Of a stretch of DNA of 64,000 nucleotides, positions 34,097 to 43,003 are shown one piece after another. Numbering within the stretch: the stretch's first letter is position 1; every line of letters begins with the position of its first letter. Where the stretch lies: positions 45,145-109,144 of the forward strand of contig NZ_SPQR01000011.1 in the NCBI RefSeq assembly GCF_004766055.1, read 5' to 3'. Under the pieces are notes generated by a model. It was given only the letters and a program-made list of their open reading frames with translations. It was not told the DNA's origin and ran no database searches. This stretch comes from Desulfosporosinus sp. Sb-LF. Lineage in GTDB: Bacteria > Bacillota > Desulfitobacteriia > Desulfitobacteriales > Desulfitobacteriaceae. Made by a program: the position numbers and the translations under genes.

Positions 34097-35881
34097 TTAT
34101 AATTTATAATTTTTATGTTTGATACCCATTTTGCGTATCCTATAATACAGGACCTGCCTGCTAATACTCAATTCATTGGCCGCCTTGGTGATATTACCAC
34201 CATGCCGTTTCAAAGCGTTGATCAACCTAGCGCATTCCTGCTCCTTAATCTCCGTAAACACTTCGAGTTGATTTATCTTTTCATTGATTATAGACATAGT
34301 ACCCATAAAGGAGTTGAAATTTCGGGGCGTATATTTTATGCTAAAAACGGGTTCATCCTCTGGAACCATATTCATTGCCGCTTCAATCCAGTGTTTCAAC
34401 TGTCTGACATTGCCTGGCCAGTCATGGCTTTCCAACAGCGCGAATATATCTGGGGAAATTTCGCAAATATTCTTTTTCATTTTTACATTAAAACCTTTCA
34501 CAAAAATCCTTACCAGAAGATTGATGTCCTCTTTCCTTGTGCGCAAAGGCGGGATTTCCAAGTTAATCACCGCCAGCCGGTAATATAAATCACTTCGCAA
34601 GAGATTTTGACGGATGACTTCTAGGGGTTCGATATTGCAAGTGCTAATGATGCGTACATCGACAGGAATCTCGTTCTTTCCTCCAAGTCGCCTAATTTTT
34701 CTTTCTTCCAGGGCGCGGAGCAATTTGCTCTGCAAACCAAGGGGCATGGAATTGATCTCATCTAAAAAGAGAGTGCCGCCGTCCGCTTCCTCAAATAAAC
34801 CTTTCCGGTCAATCGCACCAGTAAACACACCTTTGACCGTACCAAAAATAATGCCCTCCAGCAATGTTTCGGGGATGGCAGCGCAGTTAATGGACACCAT
34901 GGGTTTTAGGCATCGACTACTGCTGCCGTGAATGCTCTGGGCGAACATCTCTTTGCCCGTACCGGTTTCCCCGTAAATAAAGACTGGTGAATCCGATTTG
35001 GCAGCACCCCTTGCCCAACTGACGCTATCACGAATACGGACACTGTCACCAAGGATGTCGTCAAACGAAAAACTCCGTTCTTTTGCTGACGAACCACTGA
35101 CCAAGACGCTAAGCAAATCCGACTGCTCAAGCTCCAATCTCTTTTGTAGGTCAATTATTTTGTCAACCATCTCTTCACTCTCTTGCAAATTTCTGTAGAC
35201 AGCTACTGCTCCCGTAGTTCTTTCTCGTTGTTTGACTGGAAAATTATTTCCAGTGACACGAACATGCTTACCATAATTAGAGCAGTAGTATTGAACATAA
35301 GTACCAAAGAACTCTTCTTTCTTTAAACATTTCCCCAGTGTACTGTCTTCTGGATCAAAGTTATAAACTTCCGCCGTATGTCGACCAATAATATTTTCAA
35401 GTTTCAGCCCGTCAAATTCTAACTGAACCCTATTGCAGTAAACGATCCTATTTCTAGAATCAACTATCATCACCCCTTCGTCGATATTGTCCAGAATGGT
35501 TCTGTATGCTTCATCTAGAAATAACGTCTTTTCCATATCCTGATCCTCGTCCTCGTCCTCGTCCTCGTCCTCAGATATGATGACCAAAAAAAATGTACCG
35601 GTGATTTCATTTCCCATAGGCAGTGTTTTTAAACAAATGTTTTTACTATTATATGGCTGTTTAATAAACGTATTAGACCCAAAACAAGGCTCTTGAAATC
35701 CCGGAATAATTTCCGAAATTTTTCTATTCATTAGAAACACCTGGTCAACCTGCAATATCTCTGCAAAACTCGAATTGCAAATTTCCAATATACCTGCTGA
35801 ATCAATGACAGCTAATCCCTGATGTATATCCGAAATGAATGCTCCAAACACGTCTTTAATAAGAGAGCTATTCTTTAGCAT
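34097..35881 (-). CDS. Sigma-54-dependent activator with two PAS domains
   Basis: The 594-residue protein has a first PAS-like domain (~12-100), an acidic (E-D)n linker (~103-113), a second PAS domain (~125-235), an AAA+ domain (~275-500) and a Fis-type helix-turn-helix (LKRHGGNITKAANELSISRQVLYYRI) at the end. AAA+ motifs: Walker A GETGTGKE, Walker B GGTLFLDEI, arginine-finger region LYYRLAV. The sigma-54 contact loop reads GVFTGA instead of GAFTGA. It lies between the mttB and BCCT-mttB2 operons, both with sigma-54 promoters, and is the likely regulator of both. It has no response-regulator receiver domain, so the PAS domains probably sense a small ligand or redox state. Confidence 0.9.
   Translation of the reverse strand: MLKNSSLIKDVFGAFISDIHQGLAVIDSAGILEICNSSFAEILQVDQVFLMNRKISEIIPGFQEPCFGSNTFIKQPYNSKNICLKTLPMGNEITGTFFLVIISEDEDEDEDEDQDMEKTLFLDEAYRTILDNIDEGVMIVDSRNRIVYCNRVQLEFDGLKLENIIGRHTAEVYNFDPEDSTLGKCLKKEEFFGTYVQYYCSNYGKHVRVTGNNFPVKQRERTTGAVAVYRNLQESEEMVDKIIDLQKRLELEQSDLLSVLVSGSSAKERSFSFDDILGDSVRIRDSVSWARGAAKSDSPVFIYGETGTGKEMFAQSIHGSSSRCLKPMVSINCAAIPETLLEGIIFGTVKGVFTGAIDRKGLFEEADGGTLFLDEINSMPLGLQSKLLRALEERKIRRLGGKNEIPVDVRIISTCNIEPLEVIRQNLLRSDLYYRLAVINLEIPPLRTRKEDINLLVRIFVKGFNVKMKKNICEISPDIFALLESHDWPGNVRQLKHWIEAAMNMVPEDEPVFSIKYTPRNFNSFMGTMSIINEKINQLEVFTEIKEQECARLINALKRHGGNITKAANELSISRQVLYYRIRKMGIKHKNYKL
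35544..35572. repeat. Hexanucleotide microsatellite TCCTCG x 4.8 inside the activator gene
   Basis: The repeat encodes the alternating Glu-Asp linker between the two PAS domains on the minus strand. Gain or loss of a unit changes the linker by two residues without a frameshift. Confidence 0.9.
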
Positions 35882-36147
35882 TAGGACACCTGCTTTACAT
35901 CAAATTTCTCGCCCACATCAATATACAATTTGCTTCTACATACATATTTTCAGCATTTCCATACCCGCCCTGCGCAAAATTTTTTTTAGAACTAAAGTAG
36001 TGTGATTACAAGGCAAAAGTAATTTACATAGGTTTTAAGTCGACTTCGCATAGGATTATTATATAACAAAAAGGTTCCGAAAGTAGATAATTTTTACAAT
36101 TATGGAACTTATATTTTGCGGTTGCGAGTATGTATTCTCCCATAACA

Positions 36148-36206
36148 AATTATCCCTCTCATGTTTAAACAGTATAGGGTTTTCCTAACTGTCTACATAA
36201 GAGGGA
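36148..36206 (-). terminator. Hairpin after the second MttB-family gene
   Basis: ATTATCCCTCT and AGAGGGATAAT, extended inward by CATGT/ACAT and ACAG/CTGT pairs, form a long imperfect stem 45 bp past the stop at 36253. The rest of the 35882-36252 gap is AT-rich, with a further GTTCC/GGAAC hairpin near 36082-36115, and should hold the activator's promoter; none was clear. Confidence 0.55.
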
Positions 36207-36252
36207 TAATATCCACCCAACGTGAAAGGGGCTCTGAATTTCTCAAGGCTTA

Positions 36253-37737
36253 TTATTTCTCTAATTGAGATTCAAACTCGTTAATGACTCCATCCATGAC
36301 ACTGATGGCAGCCGCTGATACAGGCACCACCTTATGCTCAGTTATAATTCGCTCGGCCTCAGCATAAGCACGTTCAGTGACACCTTTGCCGCCGGTCAAA
36401 TCCATCCAAACTTCACGATTGCGCCGGTCAAAAATTGCGGCAATGGACATTTCTCTCATGTGTTTAAAGGTATGCGGATGAGTCATAAATTCCCCCCCTG
36501 GGCCAACTTCTTTGATGATATCCAGAGCCAGCGACTCATCGCTCAGATCGATTCCACCAATCACTTTGCGCACCCGGGTGAAGTTTTCGATATCCAGAAC
36601 AAATTTAGCAAAATCAAAGGTTAAGCCGGATTCCAGACAGCCCGCCCCATAGGTAATATTCGCGCCGGACAAGGTGGTTAACAGCATAGTCAGTGAAGAT
36701 TCATAGCCGGCTTGGGCATCAACCAATTTGCTGTCGGTCTGCCCACCATTCCCCCAGAAAGGTAACTTGTAATACTGGGCGACTCTGGCCAAAGCAGCAC
36801 TCAACATTCCCCATTCCGGTGCCCCTACCGCAGCCACGGTGAACCGCAAGTCCATAATCGTGCTACAGGTGCAGTACATGGTGGGCGTGCCCTTTCTGGT
36901 CAATTGGGCCAAGACCAAAGTGCTTAGGACCTCGGCGTTATGCTGCACCAATGTTCCGCCTAAGGTAGCCGGCGCAGTTGCGCCGCTCAGCGCCATGGGG
37001 ATGATAGCCACACCCGCGCCACCTCTCGCCGCAGTGATCGTGCCTTCACAGCATTGTTTGACTAAAACCAATGGACTGGTGGGACAGACGAAAGCGGTTA
37101 CAAAAGGACGTTTCTCAAAATTCCCCTTGCTTCCGGCCACCGCATACGCCATTTCAAGGATTTTTTTAGCGCTATCACCCATACCAAAGGAAAGAAGAAT
37201 ATGCTTGGAAGTATTGGTTACCATGGCCTCAAAATTATGCAATGTTTGTGCCCCGGGGTTTTGATCGCCAGAACACATCGACCGCTCCACCATAGGCACC
37301 TGGTTATAGTAATCGCACAACAAGGTAGCCTGGGCCAAATCCTGCTTGACCGATCTCCGTATCTTTCTGCTTTGTCGGTCGATCACCTGAACATTCTCGC
37401 CAAAGGGACTCGCACCAGTTCGTTTGCCATCCACAGCATAGTCATCCTTCTCGTCACGGCCATAAAAAACGATACTGCTTGGCGCCCAGCGCAGGCAGTC
37501 TTCGACCACATAAGAAGGAATCTTCACGATAGAGTAGTCCTTATGTTTTTCCACCATACAGCCGGCGCCTGCAAAAATTTGCGTCGCTTCTTCCAGCTCA
37601 ACCTTGACTCCCACATCCCGCAAAATTTCCAAACTAGCGAAATGGATCAAATCCAATTGCTCTTCGGTAAAAGTATTCAAACTAAAACCAGACATCATGG
37701 GAGTGCCTGCTCTTAATGTTCTCACACTCATCATCAT
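36253..37737 (-). CDS. MttB-family methyltransferase without pyrrolysine, partner of the BCCT transporter
   Basis: The 494-residue protein is closer in sequence to the pyrrolysine MttB than the MtgB-like enzyme is: GAPEWGMLSAALARVAQYYKLPFWGNGGQTDSK parallels the MttB1 segment, but codon 333 at the pyrrolysine position is CAG (Gln, 36741-36739). It is a natural non-pyrrolysine member. It overlaps no gene and follows the BCCT transporter gene by 8 bp, so it is co-transcribed from the sigma-54 promoter at 39.74 kb. A quaternary amine imported by the BCCT carrier (glycine betaine, carnitine, choline, proline betaine type) is the likely substrate. No corrinoid gene is adjacent, so it probably shares one from the 29-32 kb genes. 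Confidence 0.83.
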   Translation of the reverse strand: MMMSVRTLRAGTPMMSGFSLNTFTEEQLDLIHFASLEILRDVGVKVELEEATQIFAGAGCMVEKHKDYSIVKIPSYVVEDCLRWAPSSIVFYGRDEKDDYAVDGKRTGASPFGENVQVIDRQSRKIRRSVKQDLAQATLLCDYYNQVPMVERSMCSGDQNPGAQTLHNFEAMVTNTSKHILLSFGMGDSAKKILEMAYAVAGSKGNFEKRPFVTAFVCPTSPLVLVKQCCEGTITAARGGAGVAIIPMALSGATAPATLGGTLVQHNAEVLSTLVLAQLTRKGTPTMYCTCSTIMDLRFTVAAVGAPEWGMLSAALARVAQYYKLPFWGNGGQTDSKLVDAQAGYESSLTMLLTTLSGANITYGAGCLESGLTFDFAKFVLDIENFTRVRKVIGGIDLSDESLALDIIKEVGPGGEFMTHPHTFKHMREMSIAAIFDRRNREVWMDLTGGKGVTERAYAEAERIITEHKVVPVSAAAISVMDGVINEFESQLEK

Positions 37738-37745
37738 TCTCCTCG

Positions 37746-39362
37746 TTATTTCGATTTGTCATCGGAGTTTAAGACAGGGTCAGCTTCGATTGCTGACGGC
37801 ACAGTTTTTACCGCATCCCGCTGGAAATTTCCCCAGTCATCTTCCTTGATCACTTTAAAGAAACCTATAATGATGATGATAAAGATAAACAGCATGGGTA
37901 ACGATACTAGGACACTAGAAGTTTGCACGGCTTTCAAGCCGCCGATGGCCATGAGGATCAAGGCCAAGATACCCAAGACAAAGACCCAGGAAATCCGGTT
38001 CCAGCCAGGTGGCTCCTGCTCGCCGGTTATTTTCTTAGTGCTCAATATGGCTAAGGTGTAGGCAGTACCGTTTAACAATGTAATCGTCGCCAAAAGTGTC
38101 ATTAACAACATGACGAAAAGGAACATCTTAGGCAGGGGTAAGGATGCCCAGACCTGCACTACCGCCAATGCATTGCCTGAATTTTTCAAGGTGTCTGCCA
38201 ACTGTGGCAGACGGTCATTAATAAAGGTATGCAATGTGTAGTTGCCAAAGACAGCGAAGAAAATCCATACACCCAGTCCTGTGGCAGTTAAAATTGCGAT
38301 GCAAAATTCTCTAACCGTACGCCCTTTGGAGATCCGGGCAAAGTAAATACCCATTTGTGACGCATAGCTTGCCCACCAAGCCCAGTAGAAAATAGTCCAC
38401 CATTGGGGGAAACCGTTAAAATCCTTGTTGCCAAAAGGCTCAGTATAAAAGCTCATTTTAAAGAAGCCATTCATCATATTACCCAAGCCTTCGCAGAAAT
38501 TATTCAATATGAAGACTTTAGGGCCGACAATGAAAACATAGGCCAGAACTGCAAATATTAGCCACATCCGAATGTTGCTGATCAATTTAATTCCTTTATG
38601 AAGTCCGCTGTAAACGCAGAGAGAGATGGCGATGATCCAGAAAAGGATTAAACTGATATCCATGGTCATAGTCCGCGGGATGTTGAAAACGGAAACAATC
38701 AGTTCACTGGCCAATGGTGTAGCCAACCCAAGGGTTGTGGCTATCCCGCCCACGATGGAGAGAATCAGCAGGACATCAATCACTTTGCCGACCCAGCCAC
38801 GGGTAATTTTATCACCCAAGAGCATAGCGCAGGCACTGCTGGCTCTATTCACGTCTTTCTTACGCACCCAGAACATATAGCCAAAGGCTACTCCCAAGGC
38901 ACAGTACATGGAGTTACCAGTAAAGCCCCAGTGAAACAAGGGATAGGCAGTTGCCCATTGGTATGCTTCATAGGAAAACGGTTTTACGTCAAAGGGAGGT
39001 CCTGACAGATAATAAAATGGTTCAATGGTGGCCCACAAAACCACCGATCCGCCCAAGGCTGCGGTGAAAATCATAGACAGCCAGCTAAAAGTGGAAAATT
39101 CCGGTTTTTCATTACCAAATCTAAGAGTGCTGTATTTGCCAAAAATCATGTACAAACAAACTAACAAACAACCAAACGTGAAAATCTGATAAAACCAGCT
39201 AAAATTTCCAGTGACGAAGGCAAAAGAAATATCGATTATCTCACTGGCCCTTTTTAGATTAAGACCCAGATAGATGCAAACTCCTATTATCAAAATAATC
39301 GGTGCAAAGTACAAAATTTTATCGGTTTCTAACTTTTGAACCGTTTTCTGCGTGTCACTCAT
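37746..39362 (-). CDS. BCCT-family betaine/carnitine/choline transporter
   Basis: I choose ATG 39362 (MSDTQKTVQKLE) behind AAGGAGAAGG; the frame extends 17 codons further up, but those read into mttB remnant DNA. The 538-residue protein has 12 membrane segments and the BCCT signature WTIFYWAWWASYASQMGIYFARISKGRTVREF (~residues 320-350), including the Trp box. FHWGFTGNSMYCALGVAFGYMFWVRK is the second typical block. It imports trimethylammonium compounds; the adjacent methyltransferase gene suggests use as a methyl donor rather than osmoprotection. Confidence 0.9.
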   Translation of the reverse strand: MSDTQKTVQKLETDKILYFAPIILIIGVCIYLGLNLKRASEIIDISFAFVTGNFSWFYQIFTFGCLLVCLYMIFGKYSTLRFGNEKPEFSTFSWLSMIFTAALGGSVVLWATIEPFYYLSGPPFDVKPFSYEAYQWATAYPLFHWGFTGNSMYCALGVAFGYMFWVRKKDVNRASSACAMLLGDKITRGWVGKVIDVLLILSIVGGIATTLGLATPLASELIVSVFNIPRTMTMDISLILFWIIAISLCVYSGLHKGIKLISNIRMWLIFAVLAYVFIVGPKVFILNNFCEGLGNMMNGFFKMSFYTEPFGNKDFNGFPQWWTIFYWAWWASYASQMGIYFARISKGRTVREFCIAILTATGLGVWIFFAVFGNYTLHTFINDRLPQLADTLKNSGNALAVVQVWASLPLPKMFLFVMLLMTLLATITLLNGTAYTLAILSTKKITGEQEPPGWNRISWVFVLGILALILMAIGGLKAVQTSSVLVSLPMLFIFIIIIIGFFKVIKEDDWGNFQRDAVKTVPSAIEADPVLNSDDKSK

Positions 39363-39413
39363 CAACCTTCTCCTTTCATAGTTACAATTATTTTTTTCCG
39401 TTTCTTCAAACAT

Positions 39414-39664
39414 TTCTGTTAACGATTTGCATGCATCACCCCTTTATCCAATGCCTTAGGGTAATGAATGCCGAGGATAGCGTTAGCGTGAGTACGTTAC
39501 TTTAACTATGTTCAGCCATCAATTTCCACATTCTCCGCATGGTAAAGTTAAACAATTTGCTGTAAGACTGCTCTTAGTTTGAAATTTCATTCATTGTCCT
39601 TGACAGACTGAGCAGATCCAGATTCTAAGGCCTTCCGGATGTCCGGATAAAAACAGTTTGACAT
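39414..39664 (-). pseudogene. Decayed mttB remnant A between sigma-54 promoter and BCCT gene
   Basis: After RBS GGAGG and ATG 39664 the sequence (MSNCFYPDIRKA) breaks down within 20 codons. Further on, the minus strand still encodes pieces of the MttB C-terminus (the KLFNFTMR-W stretch at about 39520-39550). It aligns along its length with remnant B at 41.74-42.05 kb. The pseudogene forms the long leader of the BCCT-mttB2 operon. Confidence 0.7.
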
Positions 39665-39738
39665 TTCTTGACCTTAACTTTACCTCCTTTTGAATTTCTT
39701 TATCGTCCAACAGCAAAATGTCGTCTGCTGTTATATAT

Positions 39739-39754
39739 AGCAAGATTCATGCCA
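39739..39754 (-). promoter_or_regulatory. Sigma-54 promoter of the BCCT-mttB2 operon
   Basis: Minus strand TGGCATGAATCTTGCT matches the TGGCACGN4TTGCW consensus at all but one position. It lies about 75 bp upstream of the start of mttB remnant A. Confidence 0.82.
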
Positions 39755-39898
39755 AGGAAGATCATCCTTTACATAGCTTTTTACTACAATTTCCAACCCT
39801 GGCAAAATTGCTACCTCAGGGCCATTTTTCACAAGAAATTCCCTACTTAGTTAAGTTCATCACCCTTTAATGCTGGCGAGGTGTAAATATAACGAATA

Positions 39899-39942
39899 AT
39901 AGTGTATAAAATCGTAGAGTCATCTACAATTTCATACACTAT
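39899..39942 (-). promoter_or_regulatory. Inverted repeat, candidate activator site (UAS 2)
   Basis: Arms AGTGTATAAAATCGTAG (39901-39917) and CTACAATTTCATACACT (39924-39940) are complementary with two mismatches around a 6-bp spacer; AT at each end adds two pairs. The centre lies 180 bp upstream of the GC of the sigma-54 promoter. The surrounding 39.67-40.1 kb has no gene. Confidence 0.7.
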
Positions 39943-40105
39943 GTACTGTAAGACATGATTCAGTTGACGTTATACTTGGGTTGAGTTTCTTTCGTCGATT
40001 CTCTTCTAGTTCCAGTTGTTCTTGGCCATTCCTTCCGTACCGCTTTGGGTTTTCGTCCACGTTTTTTGGGAATCGCTCGACTGGGGCCTCTTTTGCGCAA
40101 TACTT

Positions 40106-41431
40106 TCATTTGGAGGCTTTAATCAATGGTGCCATGGATGATTGGGTTAGCGTCATACCTTTTGTCTCAGGGGCCCAAACTACTGACGCTACTAAGCCAA
40201 TAATCGTAATTATTGCCCCAATGAGCATTGTTGGTCCGATTCCATACTCTTTTATACTATACGGTAGAATAAACATAGCAAAAAATGTACAAATTTTGCT
40301 GGAAGCTACAGCAATCCCTATTGCCGTAGCTCGAATCTCAGTTGGGAAAAGCTCATTTGGATAAAGCCATTCCAAAATACCAGGGCCGCCAGAAAAGAAT
40401 GCATAAAGTGCAAAGGCGCTAATGATAATAACTATAGGTGCACTCGGGAACATACCCAGAACAAGCATTGCTAAAGCCATTACAACAAAACCTATAATGC
40501 ACAACCGGCGTCGGCCTACTGATTCCAGCCAAAACATCGCTGGAATACAGCCAATCAAGAAGAAGGCGCTGATTACTATATCACCTAATACGGCCATATT
40601 TCCTGATCCTAGGCCAAACGCATTCAATATCTGAGGGCCAAATGTATAAATAGCATACATCGGCAAAACCTGAGCTGTGTACAAGATAACCACAAATACC
40701 AATTTCTTTAAATATCCTGATTTAAATAATTTACTTAACTGAGTCTTTTCGATATGTTCATCCATTATAGGTTCAGCATCAGGGCCAAATATTTTCTTCA
40801 CGATCACACGGGCCTCTTCAATACGCCCTTTACTCACTAACCATCGGGGTGATTCCGGTGTGCCCAAACGACCAATTACGAGAATTATAGCGGGTATGGC
40901 AGCACTTCCTAACATCCATCGCCAACCACCATTCACATCAAGTAAGAAGTAGCCTACAATGTCAGCCACAGTTGCCCCTACGTACCAAACCCCTGCAATG
41001 AATCCCATAGACATAGCCCGGTATTTTCGAGGCGTAAATTCCGCGATTATGGAGGTTGCTATCGGGTAATCGGCGCCTACGGCCATTCCCATTGCAAACC
41101 TTAGTATAAAAAGCTCAAGCGGGGTAGTAATAAACATCTGCATAATTGAAAGAATTATTATAGCGATTAGATCGATTGTGAACATAAGCTGACGCCCTAC
41201 TAAATCAGTGACATATCCGAATACTAAGCCACCAACAAACAATCCTGCAAGTGCAGATGCCCCAATTAATCCAGTCCAAAAGACATCGAGATTAAGTCGG
41301 GGGCCTAATTGAATAAGCGCTAACCCAATAATAACCATAATATATCCATCTAAAAAAGGACCACCACTCGCAAAAGTTATCAGTTTCTTAAGAAAAGGAT
41401 TAAACTCTACATCCTCTAACGTCGATCCCAT
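40106..41431 (-). CDS. MFS transporter, sugar/organic-acid porter type
   Basis: The 441-residue protein has 12 membrane segments and motifs of the SP/AAHS MFS group: GYVTDLVGRQLMFTIDL (loop 2-3), RFAMGMAVGADYPIATSIIAEFTPRKYRA (helix 4), PESPRWLVSKGRIEEA (after helix 6) and YPNELFPTEIRATAIGIA. Substrates of this group range from sugars to organic acids and quaternary amines. It lies downstream of mttB remnant B and its sigma-54 promoter, so it may be part of the methylamine/betaine regulon, as a second import route. That link is inferred. Confidence 0.8.
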   Translation of the reverse strand: MGSTLEDVEFNPFLKKLITFASGGPFLDGYIMVIIGLALIQLGPRLNLDVFWTGLIGASALAGLFVGGLVFGYVTDLVGRQLMFTIDLIAIIILSIMQMFITTPLELFILRFAMGMAVGADYPIATSIIAEFTPRKYRAMSMGFIAGVWYVGATVADIVGYFLLDVNGGWRWMLGSAAIPAIILVIGRLGTPESPRWLVSKGRIEEARVIVKKIFGPDAEPIMDEHIEKTQLSKLFKSGYLKKLVFVVILYTAQVLPMYAIYTFGPQILNAFGLGSGNMAVLGDIVISAFFLIGCIPAMFWLESVGRRRLCIIGFVVMALAMLVLGMFPSAPIVIIISAFALYAFFSGGPGILEWLYPNELFPTEIRATAIGIAVASSKICTFFAMFILPYSIKEYGIGPTMLIGAIITIIGLVASVVWAPETKGMTLTQSSMAPLIKASK

Positions 41432-41743
41432 ATATCCATCCCCTTTTTCTTTTACCTAATTTAAAGCACTAATCCCCAGGAGGTTTGGAAGGTTACGAAT
41501 CAAAAAATATAGTCCCTTACCTTTTGGTTGAATAAAGTGAGTTATGACTGTAAACTCGTGTTGAAAGTGGATAGTTTTGCTTTATTTTCGATTTCTCTTT
41601 TAAAGAACCGAGGTATCTGGAAAGTTATGGGCGATATTTCAGAAAATGCATCCTGGCATCGTAATCCAATGAGCTTAGGCTTCTTACACAATTTTCGGGT
41701 TATAGTAACCTCCATCAGTATGTAAATCTTTAATTTCCAGTTC

Positions 41744-42053
41744 TGCTATGCTGTGAACGATTTGCATCACCCATTCATCCAAGGGCAAAGGCTAATAGAT
41801 GTCGAGGATAGCGTTGGCCTCGGCGTAAGCGCCTTATGTTAACTCTGTCAAGCCATCCAGGACCAGATTTGTCGCATGGTAAAGTTAAACAATTTGCTAT
41901 GGGACTGCTCTTTGCTGAAAATTTCATTGTCCGTAACAGATTGAGGAGATAAGGAGGGATCTTTACGATGTCTGTTTCCGGATCCACATTGGCTCCGTCG
42001 TCAGCAATTATTTCCTGCGCCTCCCGGCTGTCAGGATAAAAACAGCACGACAT
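41744..42053 (-). pseudogene. Decayed mttB remnant B
   Basis: From ATG 42053 (behind GGAGG) the frame encodes PDSREAQEIIADDGANVDP then DIVKIPPY, clear MttB N-terminal sequence (compare [18 protein letters not shown] in the intact gene). It then jumps to DNEIF and to KEQSHSKLFNFTMRQIW and AYAEANAILDI, C-terminal MttB pieces in other frames. Two large internal deletions, which also removed the UAG region, and frameshifts make it a pseudogene. It resembles the pyrrolysine-type mttB. Confidence 0.85.
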
Positions 42054-42127
42054 TTCTTGACCTTAACTTTACCTCCTTTTGAATTTCTTTATCCATCAAC
42101 AGCAACTGTCATCTGACTGTTATCTAA

Positions 42128-42143
42128 CGCAAGATTCATGCCA
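42128..42143 (-). promoter_or_regulatory. Sigma-54 promoter before mttB remnant B
   Basis: Minus strand TGGCATGAATCTTGCG, almost identical to the promoter at 39739-39754; GG and GC are 10 bp apart. It could now drive the MFS gene at 41431 through a ~690-nt leader. About 300 bp (41432-41730) between that gene and the remnant hold no recognisable gene. Confidence 0.75.
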
Positions 42144-42287
42144 AGAAAGACCATCTTTAACAAAGCCTTTGATAAAAATATTCCACTCCTAGTAAAATTG
42201 CCATATCAGGGCCTTCTTTTATATAAATTTCTACTTGATTAAATTTTATCACCCTTAGATGCCGGCGTGGTGTAAATATAACGAAAA

Positions 42288-42331
42288 ATAGTGTAGAATA
42301 TCGTAGAGTTATCTACAATTTCATACACTAT
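42288..42331 (-). promoter_or_regulatory. Inverted repeat, candidate activator site (UAS 3)
   Basis: Arms AGTGTAGAATATCGTAG (42290-42306) and CTACAATTTCATACACT (42313-42329) around a 6-bp spacer. The centre is 180 bp upstream of the GC of the sigma-54 promoter at 42.13 kb. It is a duplicate of UAS 2 with three changes in the left arm. Confidence 0.7.
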
Positions 42332-42337
42332 GCACTG

Positions 42338-42409
42338 TTAAAACATGATTCAATGGCGTTATACTCCTGCCCTTTAGCAGGAGTATAACGCCATTGAATC
42401 ATGTTTTAA
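42338..42409. repeat. Perfect 33-bp inverted repeat with 6-nt loop
   Basis: The arms 42338-42370 and 42377-42409 are exact complements around CCTTTA. The left arm matches a single-copy stretch beside UAS 2 (about 39952-39975, ACATGATTCA core), so the right arm arose here as an inverted duplication. A stem this long would act as a transcription block. A T-rich stretch (ATTTTTATAAT) follows on the plus strand. Confidence 0.85.
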
Positions 42410-42682
42410 ATTTTTATAATTTGTAAAATTACACCAAGTAGAACCCCTATATCTTATTATTTGAAGCTAGAATAATAGAATGACCATCAATATATACACC
42501 GAAATGCTTATATCCAACCTTACTAACCAAGTAGGGGCAGCCAACGCTCCAGATACAATTTTTCGAATGTAACTTAGCCTAACTTTCCGGTAAACATGGC
42601 TTAAACCCCTGTTAAACTCCAATCCATCACAATACAGGAGTCACGCGAGCATTTTAGCGAAAAAATACGTCAAGTCATATTG

Positions 42683-42730
42683 TGGAAGTAAAAAACCGCT
42701 TTTCTATCGAAAACCGGCTTTTTACTTCCA
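42683..42730. repeat. Inverted repeat/hairpin
   Basis: TGGAAGTAAAAA-x-CCG (42683-42698) pairs with CGG-x-TTTTTACTTCCA (42715-42730). It has terminator form on both strands. The stretch 42410-43230 otherwise has no intact gene. Confidence 0.6.
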
Positions 42731-43003
42731 TACCCCTCGGGAATCTATGACCACGCTCAACCAAGTTATTAATAGCTTCTAAAGCCCAATGTCGCTAAGG
42801 TAAGTCAAGGGTAGGAGGAACTGCTGTATGAGTGTGTCCACTCAAGCGAATTGATAATTGCCAAATCTATTGATACTTTATCCATTCGTGAAGACTTAAA
42901 ACAGTTTATCGGTTGGTTCGAGGCTCCTAAACACCAGGAAGAAGATACTACTTTTTGTATTGAAGATGTATCCACACCTACATTAACCTGATACCGGGAC
43001 GTT

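Noticed and set aside
39975..40110. Possible IS3-type transposase OrfA remnant on the minus strand (KKRGRKPK and EQLELEENRRKKLN-like pieces in different frames)
   Set aside because: The match is short, in two frames and of low complexity; not enough to call an element.
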